The notes beneath the pieces were generated by a model. That model worked only from the letters and a program-made list of their open reading frames with translations, had not been told where the DNA came from and did not search any database. Source: Fragilaria radians (lineage: Eukaryota > Bacillariophyta > Fragilariophyceae > Fragilariales > Fragilariaceae). From it: a DNA stretch of 14,088 nucleotides. Position numbers and translations under genes: made by a program. Position 1 is the stretch's first letter. Each line of letters begins with the position of its first letter. This document shows positions 1 through 9,497 of this stretch, piece by piece. The DNA lies in the NCBI GenBank assembly GCA_900642245.1, contig CAAAJI010000235.1, positions 51,063 through 65,150 on the forward strand, in the 5' to 3' direction.

Positions 1-482
1 CTCCTTACGACCAGTGAAATAAGCCTAATTATATCGGTAAAAAGTAGAGGCCAGATCAGGATTACTCGGCATGGTCGAAAGCTTCGCATCCAAGCCATGG
101 GGTTCATGCATCGATTTTCACTCACGTACCTGGTCCATCACTACCAAGAAAAGTTAGTTGACATTTCAATCATATAATTTGTTGTATTAGCATGGATTAA
201 ACTTACTACCAACTACCGCATCTCCTTGTCGTGCACTCATGGTAACCTTGCGAAGATAGATTTGCAGCACTAAAAATGCCCGTGATTGTCGTTACCTCAA
301 TTGGAAAAATGACAGTTTAGTGTTACCATTTGAATTTGTTAACATTTTATCCATTAACACCATCCCTAAAATTAGCATTCGTGAGAAAATTAGCCAAAAA
401 AAACATTGGAGGGAGTCACAATAAAGATCCTTGTTGCTAATTCTATGGCAACTCTCAACCTGACTAATAACCAAAAGTGAGC
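1..482. other. Upstream region of the GH125 gene, no gene seen
   Basis: No reading frame with protein-like character was seen on either strand. The only longer frame (292-474, minus) is a 60-residue stretch of low-complexity composition that runs into the GH125 5' region, and I do not consider it a gene. The stretch presumably holds the promoter and 5' UTR of the GH125 gene starting at 483. I saw no TGACGT/ACGTCA element here, unlike the upstream regions of three other genes in the window. Confidence 0.5.
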
Positions 483-2150
483 ATGTCAGGTAAAAGGGAA
501 CTAAAGTCTCTCGGTCGTCGGCGAGGCACTATGCAAAGTCAACAAAAGGTCGCCTACATCTTGATTGGTATCACGTTAATTGTCTTAGCGGCAATATGGT
601 TAGCCTTGTTTGGGAATGTATACGTTTCACTCCAGGGTCTTCATTTACAACGACTGCCAGCAACCCATGTCTATGCAGACACGAAAAATGTTATCCTGAG
701 ATCGAATCTCCGTGTGAAAAGTGATGAACATAAAGTACCTAGTCCCAATATCGATTCCTTTACTCCCAAATTTCCCATAAGGCATCGTAACGTCACACTG
801 GAGGAGCCAACGTTGACAATGTGCGATAAGGCACTTTGGCATACCTTAGAAACTACTACGATTGTTTTACCAGATGGTGATACGTTTATTCATACTGGTG
901 ATATTGATGATTTATGGTTACGTGATTCTGCCGCACAAATCCATCCACTTCTGATACCGTTTCACAACCGTCCATCTCTGGTTGCGTCCGATCCCAAATT
1001 GGCTCGTGTCGTATCTGGTCTAATTCAAAGGACCTCAAAGTATATCCGTCATGATCCCTATGCAAATGCGTTTCGTATCGATGATAGCTACGTCTTTTCG
1101 GAGGAACAAAAGAAATTAGGACGGCATGACTTAATATCGACTTGGAATTATGAGTTAGATTCAGCATGTTACTACATGCGAATGCTCTATTACTTTTATA
1201 AGGCCATTCCAGATCATCCTGTTTTGCAACAGGCTCCAGTCAAAGAGTCGATCCATATCATGTTGGATGTTTGGATTTCGGAGCAAAATCATGAAGCAGA
1301 TGATTTTCCAATCGGTCCCCTTTTCGATTGTAAGAATTGTGGAAGGCCATATCGCTATCCAGGACTTCCAAGGCTTGGTAAAGGGAGTGAGGTAGCATAT
1401 ACTGGAATGACTTGGACAGGATTCCGACCTAGTGATGATGCTTGTCAATATGGTTACCTCATACCTGCCAATATGTTTGCTGTGGTAGTGCTTGGATATA
1501 TGCAAGAACTCGCTAAAGAATTGTGGAATGATGATAATATACTAAAGAAAGCAAAAAAGCTAGCCACGGAAATCAATCATGGAATACAGAAGCATGCTAT
1601 AGTGGACCATCCCACTCATGGAAAGATCTATGCATATGAAGTTGATGGCTTAGGAAATCACCTTTTCATGGATGATGCCAATGTCCCATCTCTCATGTCC
1701 ATACCATATTTGGGATATGATTACGACCAGCAAATATATCAAAATACTAGGCGTTTCATATTATCCAATGATAATCCAACGTATCAAAAGGGTTCCAATT
1801 CAGCAACTGGAGAAATTGAAGGATATGGATCGCCACATATGAGTGAAAGAATTCGAACAAATATCTGGCCAATGGCACTTGCTATGCAAGCCTTGACATC
1901 CTCCAATTTGAACGAAACATTAAAATTGGTAGATCAGCTCACAAAGTCAACTGGTGGGACTGGTTGGATGCATGAATCGTTCGATGTACGGAATCCAGCA
2001 TCCTTCACACGGAGTTGGTTTTGTTGGGCAGATTCCCTTTTTGCAGAATTGGTCATGAGCCTTACAGATGTTTGTCCCCGACACAAGTATACAATAATGA
2101 AATGGACCGACCCCATAGAGGTCAAGGGTGGTCAGTTTGCAGCTGGATAG
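483..2150 (+). CDS. GH125 family exo-alpha-1,6-mannosidase, membrane-anchored
   Basis: Single-exon gene of 555 residues. It resembles glycoside hydrolase family 125 (DUF1237 / fungal Mug157), whose characterised bacterial members remove terminal alpha-1,6-linked mannose by an inverting mechanism. Visible hallmarks are DIDDLWLRDSAAQ (residues 140-152), FRPSDDA (about 315-320), the EGYGSPHMSERI block, and GWMHESF followed by SWFCWADSLFAEL. The Asp pair at 318-319 and Glu498 in MHESF sit where the family's general acid and base are expected; this is assigned by motif position only. A hydrophobic stretch at about residues 24-44 behind a basic N-terminus predicts a type II membrane protein with a luminal catalytic domain, probably Golgi or ER. 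The start is the ATG at 483; the frame extends 6 bp upstream to a GTG, but a stop lies just before it and eukaryotic initiation favours ATG. Length fits the family plus the anchor. A role in N- or O-mannan trimming is inferred. Confidence 0.94.
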   Translation: MSGKRELKSLGRRRGTMQSQQKVAYILIGITLIVLAAIWLALFGNVYVSLQGLHLQRLPATHVYADTKNVILRSNLRVKSDEHKVPSPNIDSFTPKFPIRHRNVTLEEPTLTMCDKALWHTLETTTIVLPDGDTFIHTGDIDDLWLRDSAAQIHPLLIPFHNRPSLVASDPKLARVVSGLIQRTSKYIRHDPYANAFRIDDSYVFSEEQKKLGRHDLISTWNYELDSACYYMRMLYYFYKAIPDHPVLQQAPVKESIHIMLDVWISEQNHEADDFPIGPLFDCKNCGRPYRYPGLPRLGKGSEVAYTGMTWTGFRPSDDACQYGYLIPANMFAVVVLGYMQELAKELWNDDNILKKAKKLATEINHGIQKHAIVDHPTHGKIYAYEVDGLGNHLFMDDANVPSLMSIPYLGYDYDQQIYQNTRRFILSNDNPTYQKGSNSATGEIEGYGSPHMSERIRTNIWPMALAMQALTSSNLNETLKLVDQLTKSTGGTGWMHESFDVRNPASFTRSWFCWADSLFAELVMSLTDVCPRHKYTIMKWTDPIEVKGGQFAAG

Positions 2151-2984
2151 AACAAAGTAGTATTTCCATGTAGTCACTATACAATATTCAGTGATCAATG
2201 GGCAACGCATATTGCTGTATGATAATACAAACTGAATATCTTTCCGAAAGCAAGGTGGTACCTTATCATGCTTGGATAACGTATGAAATGTGCTAGAGCT
2301 ACGGATGTTTTCAAGAAAAGATGTACCTTCTTGCAAGACTTGTGAAAGAAAAAAAGATTTTTTTGGATGAGAGAATCTTTTTCACTATAACCCAATTTTA
2401 ACTGATTGATCTGTTCTATTAACTTCATTTTTCTATACTTGCAAATCCAATTATTTATGTCAATTAAACAGTGATGCATTCCATTGTTGCGTAACTGCAA
2501 AATATTACCTTGTGTGCCTACTTATTTTTCACATTCAACATAAATTTCTTCTAGACAAACATAGGACACATTTTCCGCTTGTTGTTGATGAGGATAGGAT
2601 TTTTTTATTGGAAATAAAAATGTTCTTGCTTATGAAAGTCATGAAACAATTAAAACCAATTTAGCATTTGAAGATATGTCAAGTGTGGTCATGTTTAAAT
2701 GCTTCACGATACTATCAAGAAATTTAAATATGGAACTGCTGCAATAATTCAAGTCTACAAAGCAAACAAGCAAAATACGAAATGCATCTTCATTAAACGA
2801 GGCTTATATTGATGACCCTGGTGGAAAATTTGAAGTATGATGAGAAATTCTTGCAAATATACAAGTCACTGTGAACGCAGTCTCAAACATGATCTGGAGA
2901 TTGAGCGTTGCATTCCTTCAATCTTAGACAATGATATCCGCGGCTCAACTTTGCATACTACAGCACTTTCTTATTGCGCAGTTT
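2151..2984. other. AT-rich intergenic region, possible retroelement debris
   Basis: No gene was found across this 0.83 kb. The frames on the minus strand overlapping the end of the GH125 gene (1947-2500) are shadows with no recognisable domain. The right part (about 2640-2984) directly precedes the copia pol relic and may be more decayed retroelement sequence, but I could not align it to any copia motif with confidence. The first 100 bp or so presumably include the 3' UTR of the GH125 gene. Confidence 0.4.
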
Positions 2985-4015
2985 TAAGCGTCAGACAGAG
3001 ATTCTGATGTACTCAGTGCACATACCAATATAAATGGCATAGTTCTCCATGGTAGCACACTTGGAGTCTTGAGGTAACAACATGAATGGCAAGCATTGTA
3101 CCGTGCTCTTGTAATTATTTGATAAGAAGGTTTCTAATCTGGATCAAATGTGGTCAGAAATGTCAAAATCTTATTTCAAGGTGAATTTGGTAAAGAAGTG
3201 TAACTGAAGATATCAAGGGGATTTGCTTTCTGGGAATGAGTTGCAAGCAAAAACAATGTAAAGTTCATAATGGTTGATTATATAAAAAACGTGATAGATG
3301 AATCACCTTTTGGATATGGCAGGTGAGCCTACAAGTCCAGCTACAAAGTACCTATTTGGCATGTATACTTGGCTGGCAGTATCCCTTGATGCTGACCAGG
3401 CATATTTGTTTGACCATACCAGCTGCTCAACACCTTTCCTATATACACGTGAAATCTAAGCAGGAGTATATTCCTTGGTACTCAAGTGAAGACACGATTT
3501 GTTGATAATTACAATAAAATCCATTCACCTTCCATTGATCTTGAAGGAGCTAACTTGAAATGGTGGGTGAAGCCATATTATTCAATATACCTGGATATAA
3601 AAAGCTATACAGGAGGAGACATGACTCGTGGGAGGGTGTTATTTTTGGAACTTCAACTAGGCAGTGTCTTAATTCAAGATGTTCCTTACCGCTTAGGTTG
3701 TTGGGTCTCATGAAGTTCTGCCTCAGATTCTCTGGACTTGTTGTGTTCTGGATGCTCAAGGATACGGAACAAAGGATGTCAGGACATACCAAGATCATCA
3801 GAGTTTTAGTCTGTTTGAGAAGAATGAGCTTGCATCAAGCAGTAAACATACAAGACACCTTTATGTTTATAATGGTTGTGTAAATGGTTGCACTCAATAG
3901 TTTGCTAACAACTTACAAAAACCTACAAGGCACTCAATTTAAGAAGATTTCCAACTTTACTATGAAACTTGATCCTACAGATCATTGGAACAAGAACATA
4001 ATAAGTAGGTCTTAA
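2985..4015 (+). mobile_element. Decayed Ty1/copia retrotransposon pol (RT and RNase H remnants)
   Basis: Copia pol motifs appear in the right order but scattered over all three plus frames, so the element is dead. Pieces read as follows. MNGKHCTVLL (3082) matches the NGKQCTILWHVDD region of reverse transcriptase, and ICFLGMS (3221) matches the YLGM motif. MVDYIKNVIDESPF (3270) is followed in another frame by DMAGEPTSPATKYLFG (3313). IHSPSIDLEGANLKWWV and LDIKSYTGG (about 3519-3617) correspond to the KWWVDAAFAVHPDMKSHTGG block at the start of RNase H. GTSTRQCLNSRCS (about 3650) matches STKQKLNTKSS. HEVLPQILWT (3709) through SSSKHTRH (about 3860) matches the VLPQILWT to SSSKRTRHI segment. TYKNLQGTQFKK and LDPTDHWN (about 3920-4000) match the FTKPLQG C-terminus, ending at TAA 4013-4015. 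At least four frame changes and several stops separate the pieces. Integrase, gag and LTRs were not found. The left limit is approximate. Confidence 0.85.
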
Positions 4016-4221
4016 GATGAGACCTAACGTAACTTTGACTTTATTGAGATACATACTCGTACATGGAAACGAATGGCTGTAAAGCCGATTTTGATTCTTT
4101 CACACTTTGTTTTAATAATCTGGTGAACAATAGCAATATCACTCTATACTTTTAAGAGCATTTGCGCGAGCTCAAGGGAGCCACGACTTTCAATAGTTAT
4201 GCCGTTGGTTTCTTTGTCGCA

Positions 4222-4229
4222 TGACGTCA
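4222..4229. promoter_or_regulatory. Perfect palindromic CRE (TGACGTCA)
   Basis: TGACGTCA lies 172 bp upstream of the glycosyltransferase ATG. The same core recurs as TGACGT at 4318-4323, nearer the start codon. bZIP factors of the CREB/ATF type bind this palindrome, and in the diatom Phaeodactylum the related TGACGT/ACGTCA elements mediate CO2/cAMP-responsive transcription. Function here is inferred from motif and position only. Confidence 0.5.
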
Positions 4230-4317
4230 ATTCAAAAAGGCACATGTCAGAAGATTCCTCCACTCTTCCTTTCCCTCCAAACTCCCCTCGGAGTACCACG
4301 GCTGTATTCACAAATCG

Positions 4318-4323
4318 TGACGT
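4318..4323 (+). promoter_or_regulatory. CRE half-type motif (TGACGT)
   Basis: A TGACGT hexamer 78 bp upstream of the glycosyltransferase ATG, about 90 bp from the perfect palindrome at 4222-4229. A single hexamer can arise by chance; the pairing with a full palindrome in the same short upstream region makes it worth noting. Confidence 0.35.
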
Positions 4324-4400
4324 TGGGAAAAAAGAGTGAAAGATTTTTATAGTGGTGGGACTGCCAATAAAGGATATTCGAGCTACAAAAAAATCGGATC

Positions 4401-5666
4401 ATGTCGAATTCATCGTTTTCGATTCGACATATTGAGCATTTACTTGTTGCTAACAAGATATCTCTATTCCTTTTATCGCTACCCATTCTATTGTTGTACA
4501 TATTTTCTCCGATGATATTTCAGTACGACACAAATGGCATCAATAGCAAGAGTAGTACAATTGTCAGAAATAAAAACAATGATGAGACTCGAGAAACCAG
4601 ATTGGATCCTATCGTTTCTGAGCATCGTTGGTGTATGCTAACCAAGGATGATGCCCAGAATGCGGACGCAACCAAATGGTTTTCGACTCTTGAACACTTT
4701 CCACATAGTTTGGAATGGTATGCATCTTGTTGGACGTGGCTACAAGAAGAGACACAATTCGCTGGACCTGAAGTTCAGGGTGGATTCCTGATCGATGAAT
4801 CTCTTCACAAAAAGTTGCAAGTAAAATACTGGAATCGAGCATTCCTTCCAGGTAGGATTCATTTCGAAATGAAACATTATTTACAAGATTCCCTTGTCAA
4901 ATCTCATCACTGTTACCTTTTGCGTTCCTCCAAATCTACAAAAACATCCAATCACTCCTAATAAGCAGCCATGGAGTTCCCTATTTGGGTACACAATAGT
5001 ACAGATGCTAATGCCAAGCAATTACCTCCGGATAATATGATCTTCCGGACTGTATATTCCTCGGGATGGTTCCGAAGGAAAAGCACATGCGATTCGTTCC
5101 GACGACGTCTATGGGAGAACTTAGATGTCAAGCCTGTCGAGGTTTCGCGGAAGAAGCGTCGTATTGGAATTCTGAACCGTAACGAATCACGGACAATTCT
5201 AAACATCCCTAGTCTCATTCGAGAAATCAGTGTACATTTCCATGATAAGGACTTGGATATCGACGTGAGATCCTTTGACTCGGAATACGAATTGAAAGGC
5301 CCCCAAGATACCTTACAAGCGCAAGCGCAATGGTTTGCTAGTAAAGATTTGATAATATTAGCTCATGGAGCAGCTCTAGCAAATGTTATATTTATGCGAC
5401 CAGGTGCCGCTGTATTGGAAATGTTTCCACGATCTTATTATAATTCCATGTTTTGGGATCTTATGGATCAATGTGACATTTATCATGAATGGTACTACGA
5501 TGGTAAAAATCCGAAAAAGAAATACAGTCAAAAACAGGCTCAAAAAGAAACTGAGGATGAATGGGAAAATCGATTTGTTAACAAGAAGAAGGATATTTCA
5601 TTTAAGTGGAAACAAGTTGATCATTTGATTCGACGCCTCTTGCAGAAAGTTGATTCGAATGACTAA
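4401..5666 (+). CDS. GT61-like (DUF563) type II membrane glycosyltransferase, two exons
   Basis: The reading frame from ATG 4401 is continued by a second one through a short intron. The donor CAG|GTAGGA falls after 4851, in phase 1. An acceptor AG ends at 4965 or 4968; both keep the frame and give 383 or 382 residues. Unspliced, the first frame would end at 4961. Residues about 20-40 are a strong hydrophobic anchor after a short polar N-terminus, typical of Golgi type II transferases. The C-terminal part has the GT61/DUF563 signature: LIILAHGAALANVIFMRPGA with His at about residue 283, followed by VLEMFPRSYYN. RIGILNRNESRTI upstream fits the nucleotide-sugar-binding half of these enzymes. GT61 members include plant beta-1,2-xylosyltransferase and EOGT; the donor and acceptor here cannot be told. 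The C-terminus is Lys-rich. The gene is convergent with the methyltransferase-like gene, with 180 bp between the stops. Confidence 0.84.
4852..4968 (+). other. Intron in the GT61-like gene
   Basis: The donor is GTAGGA directly after CAG. Two neighbouring acceptors, TAAG ending at 4965 and CAG ending at 4968, leave 2 nt to complete the split codon and differ by one Ala codon (a NAGNAG-like choice). The intron is 114 or 117 bp, AT-rich, and contains in-frame stops (from 4959), so it must be removed to join the conserved C-terminal half. Confidence 0.8.
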
Positions 5667-5846
5667 AATTGCATTTCCAATTGTAAATCTGCATTCGGGC
5701 TTACTGATTAATGAACATCTGTGATGAAAACTTGAAAGCAATCGAAGGATTTTTTCTTACGATTCTTGTCTACGATAAGATTAGCTCTCATTGGAACTAC
5801 GGAATACACTTTCGGATGACAAGGAATGATGGCTACCAAATTTTAT

Positions 5847-7292
5847 TTATCTCTTAATTTTTCGAAAGCTAACAGTGACACCGTTGGAAGAATCTATTGA
5901 ATCAAACCTTGAAAAGGTGTGAGGGGTTAGTTGCGGAATAATTGATGCCTCGTATCCATCAGCTTCAAATGGAGGGATGAATGTTTGGTTGCTATCCTCT
6001 TCCAAATAACCTCTATTTCCCCAAGTTTTCCAGTTATGACCACAGTTTCCATCGTAACTTTCTCCGATTAGGATGTATTCTTCCACTCCGTAGGATCGAA
6101 AGATGTCTGTCCAATCTACATGAAATGGCATCCAGCTGCATAAAACAATAATGCGTTTTGAGGAATACATTTCAATCGCCTTATGAACAGACATTTGTTC
6201 TACTTTATATTTCGTCGGAATCTTCCAACTACCATCGTCTATTGCAATTACTTGTGGCATTGTTTCCATTAGTCGACTATGAAGCAGTTCTTCATTGAGA
6301 AAATGTGCCAAAAGTCCATCTCCTGCTCCTACATCAAGAATTACGGTTTCTCCATTCGATCGTTCTGCCAAGTAGGAAGCCAATATTTCAACATAGCTAC
6401 TAGTCCATAACTGAAAGATGTTGAATTCTTCGCATAAAAGGTTCAAAGGTCCTGTGTTGTGGATACGACATCCAGCAAGTTCCAACAAATCTTCAAAGGA
6501 TAGTTGAGAAGTATCAATGTCAACTTCAAAGGAAGGAAACTTTAAACTAGTGCCTGGAACTGAAATAACTTTCCCCTCTAGTTTCGTAGTTAATTCCGTC
6601 ATTCGATTCCAAATGGCATTCGAATCTTTTGTCTGTTTCCAAGACTTTAGACGGAGTGCTGTCACGACTTGTTGAGAAGTAGGTAGTGGGTATTCTATAG
6701 CGCTAGTAGTATCGCTCATGGGAGAAAATCCTAGGAAAGATAATATCCTGTCTCCTCGTCGTTTTCGATTGACTTGTGGTCCTCGAATTAACTTGGGATA
6801 CCGTGAGAAAATGTTTTGTAGATCCCTTCCGAAGCGTGCACGAAGATATTCTTTCCGAAGGAACGTTACGAATCGTATCAGAAACATCCATCGAAAGACA
6901 TCCGACCATTTTTCATTCGGTACCAATATTGGACGAAGATATTGTTCCATCACAATCACGTGAGGTGATGGTGGCAATATCTTACTTCGTTCACTTTTCA
7001 TATTATTCGTCGTCATGGTTGGTATTGGATCAGTACGAGGGTCACGATGAACCATCTTTCCGGTATATTTATTAAATATGGAAGTCTTTGAATTTGCATC
7101 TAGTTCAATTTCTTGTGCTAGGATCCTTTGAAAAAATGGTAAAAGTAACATTGCATCCAATGTCGGATTATCGTGGGAAATACCACCAGATGTACCACGG
7201 CTTAATCTATGACGCAGTGATAGTCCATGCTTCAGACAATATGGGATAATGTTTCTGTTTAAAATCGATATCACGTTGGGCAAGAAAAGCAT
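5847..7292 (-). CDS. Class I methyltransferase-like protein with long N-terminal region
   Basis: Single-exon gene of 481 residues; the start is ATG at 7292, with an in-frame stop 9 bp upstream. Residues 317-326, VILDVGAGDG, are a good SAM-binding motif I (E/DxGxGxG type) at the end of a beta strand, followed by LLAHFLNEEL. VIAIDDGSW further on fits the acidic end of strand beta-2 (motif II). CSWMPFHVDW (from Cys385) occupies the motif IV position, and a conserved-looking GNCGHNWKTWG block (415-425) follows. The first 300 residues are charged and carry no domain I recognise; a basic segment (about 120-190) precedes the catalytic fold. The N-terminus MLFLPNVISILNR is mildly hydrophobic but not a convincing signal peptide. 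Substrate unknown: I do not recognise the family beyond the Rossmann-type methyltransferase fold. No intron is needed. The gene points towards the glycosyltransferase gene. Confidence 0.8.
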   Translation of the reverse strand: MLFLPNVISILNRNIIPYCLKHGLSLRHRLSRGTSGGISHDNPTLDAMLLLPFFQRILAQEIELDANSKTSIFNKYTGKMVHRDPRTDPIPTMTTNNMKSERSKILPPSPHVIVMEQYLRPILVPNEKWSDVFRWMFLIRFVTFLRKEYLRARFGRDLQNIFSRYPKLIRGPQVNRKRRGDRILSFLGFSPMSDTTSAIEYPLPTSQQVVTALRLKSWKQTKDSNAIWNRMTELTTKLEGKVISVPGTSLKFPSFEVDIDTSQLSFEDLLELAGCRIHNTGPLNLLCEEFNIFQLWTSSYVEILASYLAERSNGETVILDVGAGDGLLAHFLNEELLHSRLMETMPQVIAIDDGSWKIPTKYKVEQMSVHKAIEMYSSKRIIVLCSWMPFHVDWTDIFRSYGVEEYILIGESYDGNCGHNWKTWGNRGYLEEDSNQTFIPPFEADGYEASIIPQLTPHTFSRFDSIDSSNGVTVSFRKIKR

Positions 7293-8852
7293 TGGAAGTT
7301 AATGGATAACTTAACTCTTTGTCAGAAAGACAAATTCATTTTATGATGTTCCAGTAGAACGACGAGTACAGTGAATTGTAGTTGCGGAGTTACTTCTTCG
7401 CTCACAGAATTGGTGGATATCCGGTAAGCCACAACACTCTAAACGGGTTTATGCTGAAAGAGGAATCTTTGCGATTTTAGTCTTGTGTTTGTGAAGTGTT
7501 GTTCATTGATGCTTGTTATATTCATTATTGGAGTGCTACATGAATCAAGCAATATCCAGTCTAAAACGATTACGAGTTATGATTGAGAATGGGGAAGTTC
7601 ATAGCAGACAAACATATTTCTGTTATATTTGAGAATATAGTGTTTGTGAAAAGACGCAGTTGAAATATAAATCAAGGACTGAAGGTGAAGAATATTGAAC
7701 ATTGAAAAAAAGCGAAAATGTTCCCAAATATGAAGCTTTATCAATGTTTTGTTGTTCTACTCCAGCTAATATTAATCATAGATCTCACATCTGCGGCTCA
7801 CGTGTTTATTAGAAAACCGGAATCTCTCCCTAATTTTTTGAACCCAACAGTTTTCAAGCTAGATCATTCCTAAATATTAGAAAACTGAAATTTGATCACT
7901 TCACACCTAAGTTTCCTTCTCATATTCCCAACTTTTCGTTTTGGGACTCCTGTTTTTAAAACCTTTGGAACCAATTTTTCTTCGGTTTAAAAAACTGATA
8001 TACGCTGTCAATGCTTCATGGATACATTGTTTAAATTGCTCCTTTTGTAATAAATGCAATGCCAATTTAGTAGGCTACTTGATCTAAGTATGTATGTATA
8101 TTAAGAAGCAAAGAAATTGTAACCACCTTGCTCACCAGCAAAGAATTATGAGCATCCCAAACAAAGTGGTTGCCCATTGAAACAGCTATCTGCAACTAGA
8201 AATTGCCAATATGTAAAATCAAACAGAGAGATGATTCAACAATATTCAATTCTGAAATGGTTAAATAACAAATTTAGAGTTGGATGAAATCAAAGCTTCT
8301 TTTACATGAATCGCGAAGTTGAAAACTCAGTTATATATATATTAGGTACAAGTGATTGACTGTGTCAATACATTTCCCAAAATGTAATCTCCTACACATT
8401 ATCAACACACAGCAAGAGTACAGTGAGGATAAGTCATCTTACCTTTGTCACTGTAAAAGCTCGAGAAATAGCATGACTCAGGTTTTAGCCAAACAAATGA
8501 GTGGAGAAGAAGTTATCAATACTCAATGGGAAATTTCATGATTGGTTACATTGAAAAGAGCTTCCAAGAGAACAGCAACTTGTATGAATGGCAAGTCCCT
8601 TTGAAACATACTAATATACTGGCTTGTCTGAACTTGAATAAACCAGAATGGCAATTACCGTGAACTAAGACACCATTAATAGTGTCAAACTCTGATTTCA
8701 TGTCATAGAACTCATTAACAACTGCTTGTATATATTAGTACCAGTTTGTTTTATACTACATGATTAGTTTGAGAGATTTTCATTTCAGTCGCACTGGTTC
8801 TAACAACGAGAAAAACGCCGTTTTGAAAAGGTTCATCAAGGAGATGAGAGAC
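7293..8852. other. Gene-poor AT-rich region, possible relic at 8350-8715
   Basis: About 1.56 kb without a supportable gene. The first 200-300 bp are the likely promoter of the methyltransferase-like gene on the minus strand. Around 7800-7990 short imperfect repeats of TTAGAAAAC and related AT-rich words occur. At 8340-8660 two overlapping plus-strand frames are open for longer than expected (8356-8541, then another frame from about 8500 to 8660), which looks like a frameshifted coding relic, perhaps of a retroelement. I could not match it to a known family. No tRNA or other RNA gene was seen. Confidence 0.4.
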
Positions 8853-9436
8853 TTATATTGATCCCAAATATCCACCACTGAGTGCTGCACCTTTCTTTGG
8901 AGCAATTCGTTGTTCCCTTTGGAATCGCAGGGTTACCACCCATTTGTCCTGTGGCATGTCCAAAACCCTGAATACAGGTGCAGCTGGAGCCGCAGGTGCA
9001 GCAGTCACAGGCGTGGCTGCCTTTGTAAATGCTGCACCAACAAGGGGAGGATTTCCTCCCATTGTTCCTGTTGCATGTCCGAATCCTGAAAATCCAGGAA
9101 TACTACCTGATGTAAAAGTGACAGGTGCTGGTGCAGGAGCTGGTTCAGGTTCAATGACTTCACCCGTGAAATGGCTGAAGCCTGAGAATCCTGCAGCTCT
9201 CACTTTTCCTGCAAATGCATCCTCACTTGGAGGCTTCTTTCCTGGACGATAACCTGCGAGGGCATGTCCTTCGAGTGCAGTGATCAACTGAAAATGACAT
9301 CATCATTCGATTGAGAGAAAGAAGAGTTTGAATACAATTTCCATGCGAAATAACTTACACGGATATCGTGTATGACTGGAGCAAATGCAGTGGCTACAGC
9401 GATCGAAGAGAGAACAACAGCAGATGTGCACTTCAT
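8853..9436 (-). CDS. Small secreted, probably plastid-targeted repeat protein, two exons
   Basis: Exon 1 (9436-9359) encodes exactly 26 residues, MKCTSAVVLSSIAVATAFAP and six more. It is a signal peptide with ATAFAP at the cleavage region, resembling the diatom ASAFAP motif in which Phe at +1 directs proteins on into the plastid. Exon 2 (9287-8853) adds 144 residues, total 170. Two GFSGF(S/G)H(F/A)TG repeats lie at 9191-9156 and 9095-9048, joined by Pro/Ala/Glu-rich linkers. A third copy, GFGHATGQMGGNP, exists at 8967-8929 but is out of frame, so the protein reads VFRVLDMPQDKWVV there instead. The C-terminus KKGAALSGGYLGSI is in the main frame. The start is certain because the frame upstream of exon 2 has no ATG and the splice sites fit perfectly in phase 0. 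Function unknown; I recognise no domain. The upstream region carries three CRE-bearing 31-bp repeats. Confidence 0.8.
9288..9358 (-). other. Intron in the small repeat protein gene
   Basis: A 71-bp phase 0 intron on the minus strand with donor GTAAGT and acceptor TTTTCAG. It joins the signal-peptide exon to the codons for LITALEGHAL. The size and near-consensus sites are typical of diatom introns. Confidence 0.85.
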
Positions 9437-9497
9437 TTTTCGATTTTAACAGTTTCAATTTGTTGAGATTTTGTGTCACTTTTTCTATTTGGTTGCC

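Larger units (their letters stand above)
4016..4400. other. Upstream region of the GT61-like gene
   Basis: Between the end of the copia relic and the glycosyltransferase start there is no gene. The stretch could include the remains of the element's 3' LTR, but I could not find its partner. The right half acts as promoter and 5' UTR for the gene at 4401 and contains two CRE-type motifs, listed separately. The frame at 4247-4501 on the minus strand crosses the glycosyltransferase start and is a shadow. Confidence 0.5.

Noticed and set aside
886..1505. Minus-strand frames within the GH125 gene
   Set aside because: They are shadows of a gene with clear family motifs on the plus strand.
3323..3883. 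Three overlapping plus-strand frames as small genes
   Set aside because: They are fragments of one frameshifted copia RNase H and reverse transcriptase region, not separate proteins.
4401..4961. A stand-alone 186-residue protein
   Set aside because: The last part after 4851 is intron. A consensus donor and acceptor join the frame to the conserved GT61-like C-terminal half.
8944..9252. 102-codon plus-strand frame opposite the small repeat protein gene
   Set aside because: Its Gly/Ala-rich sequence is the reverse reading of the Pro/Ala linkers and repeats of the real minus-strand gene, which has a matching signal-peptide exon and intron.
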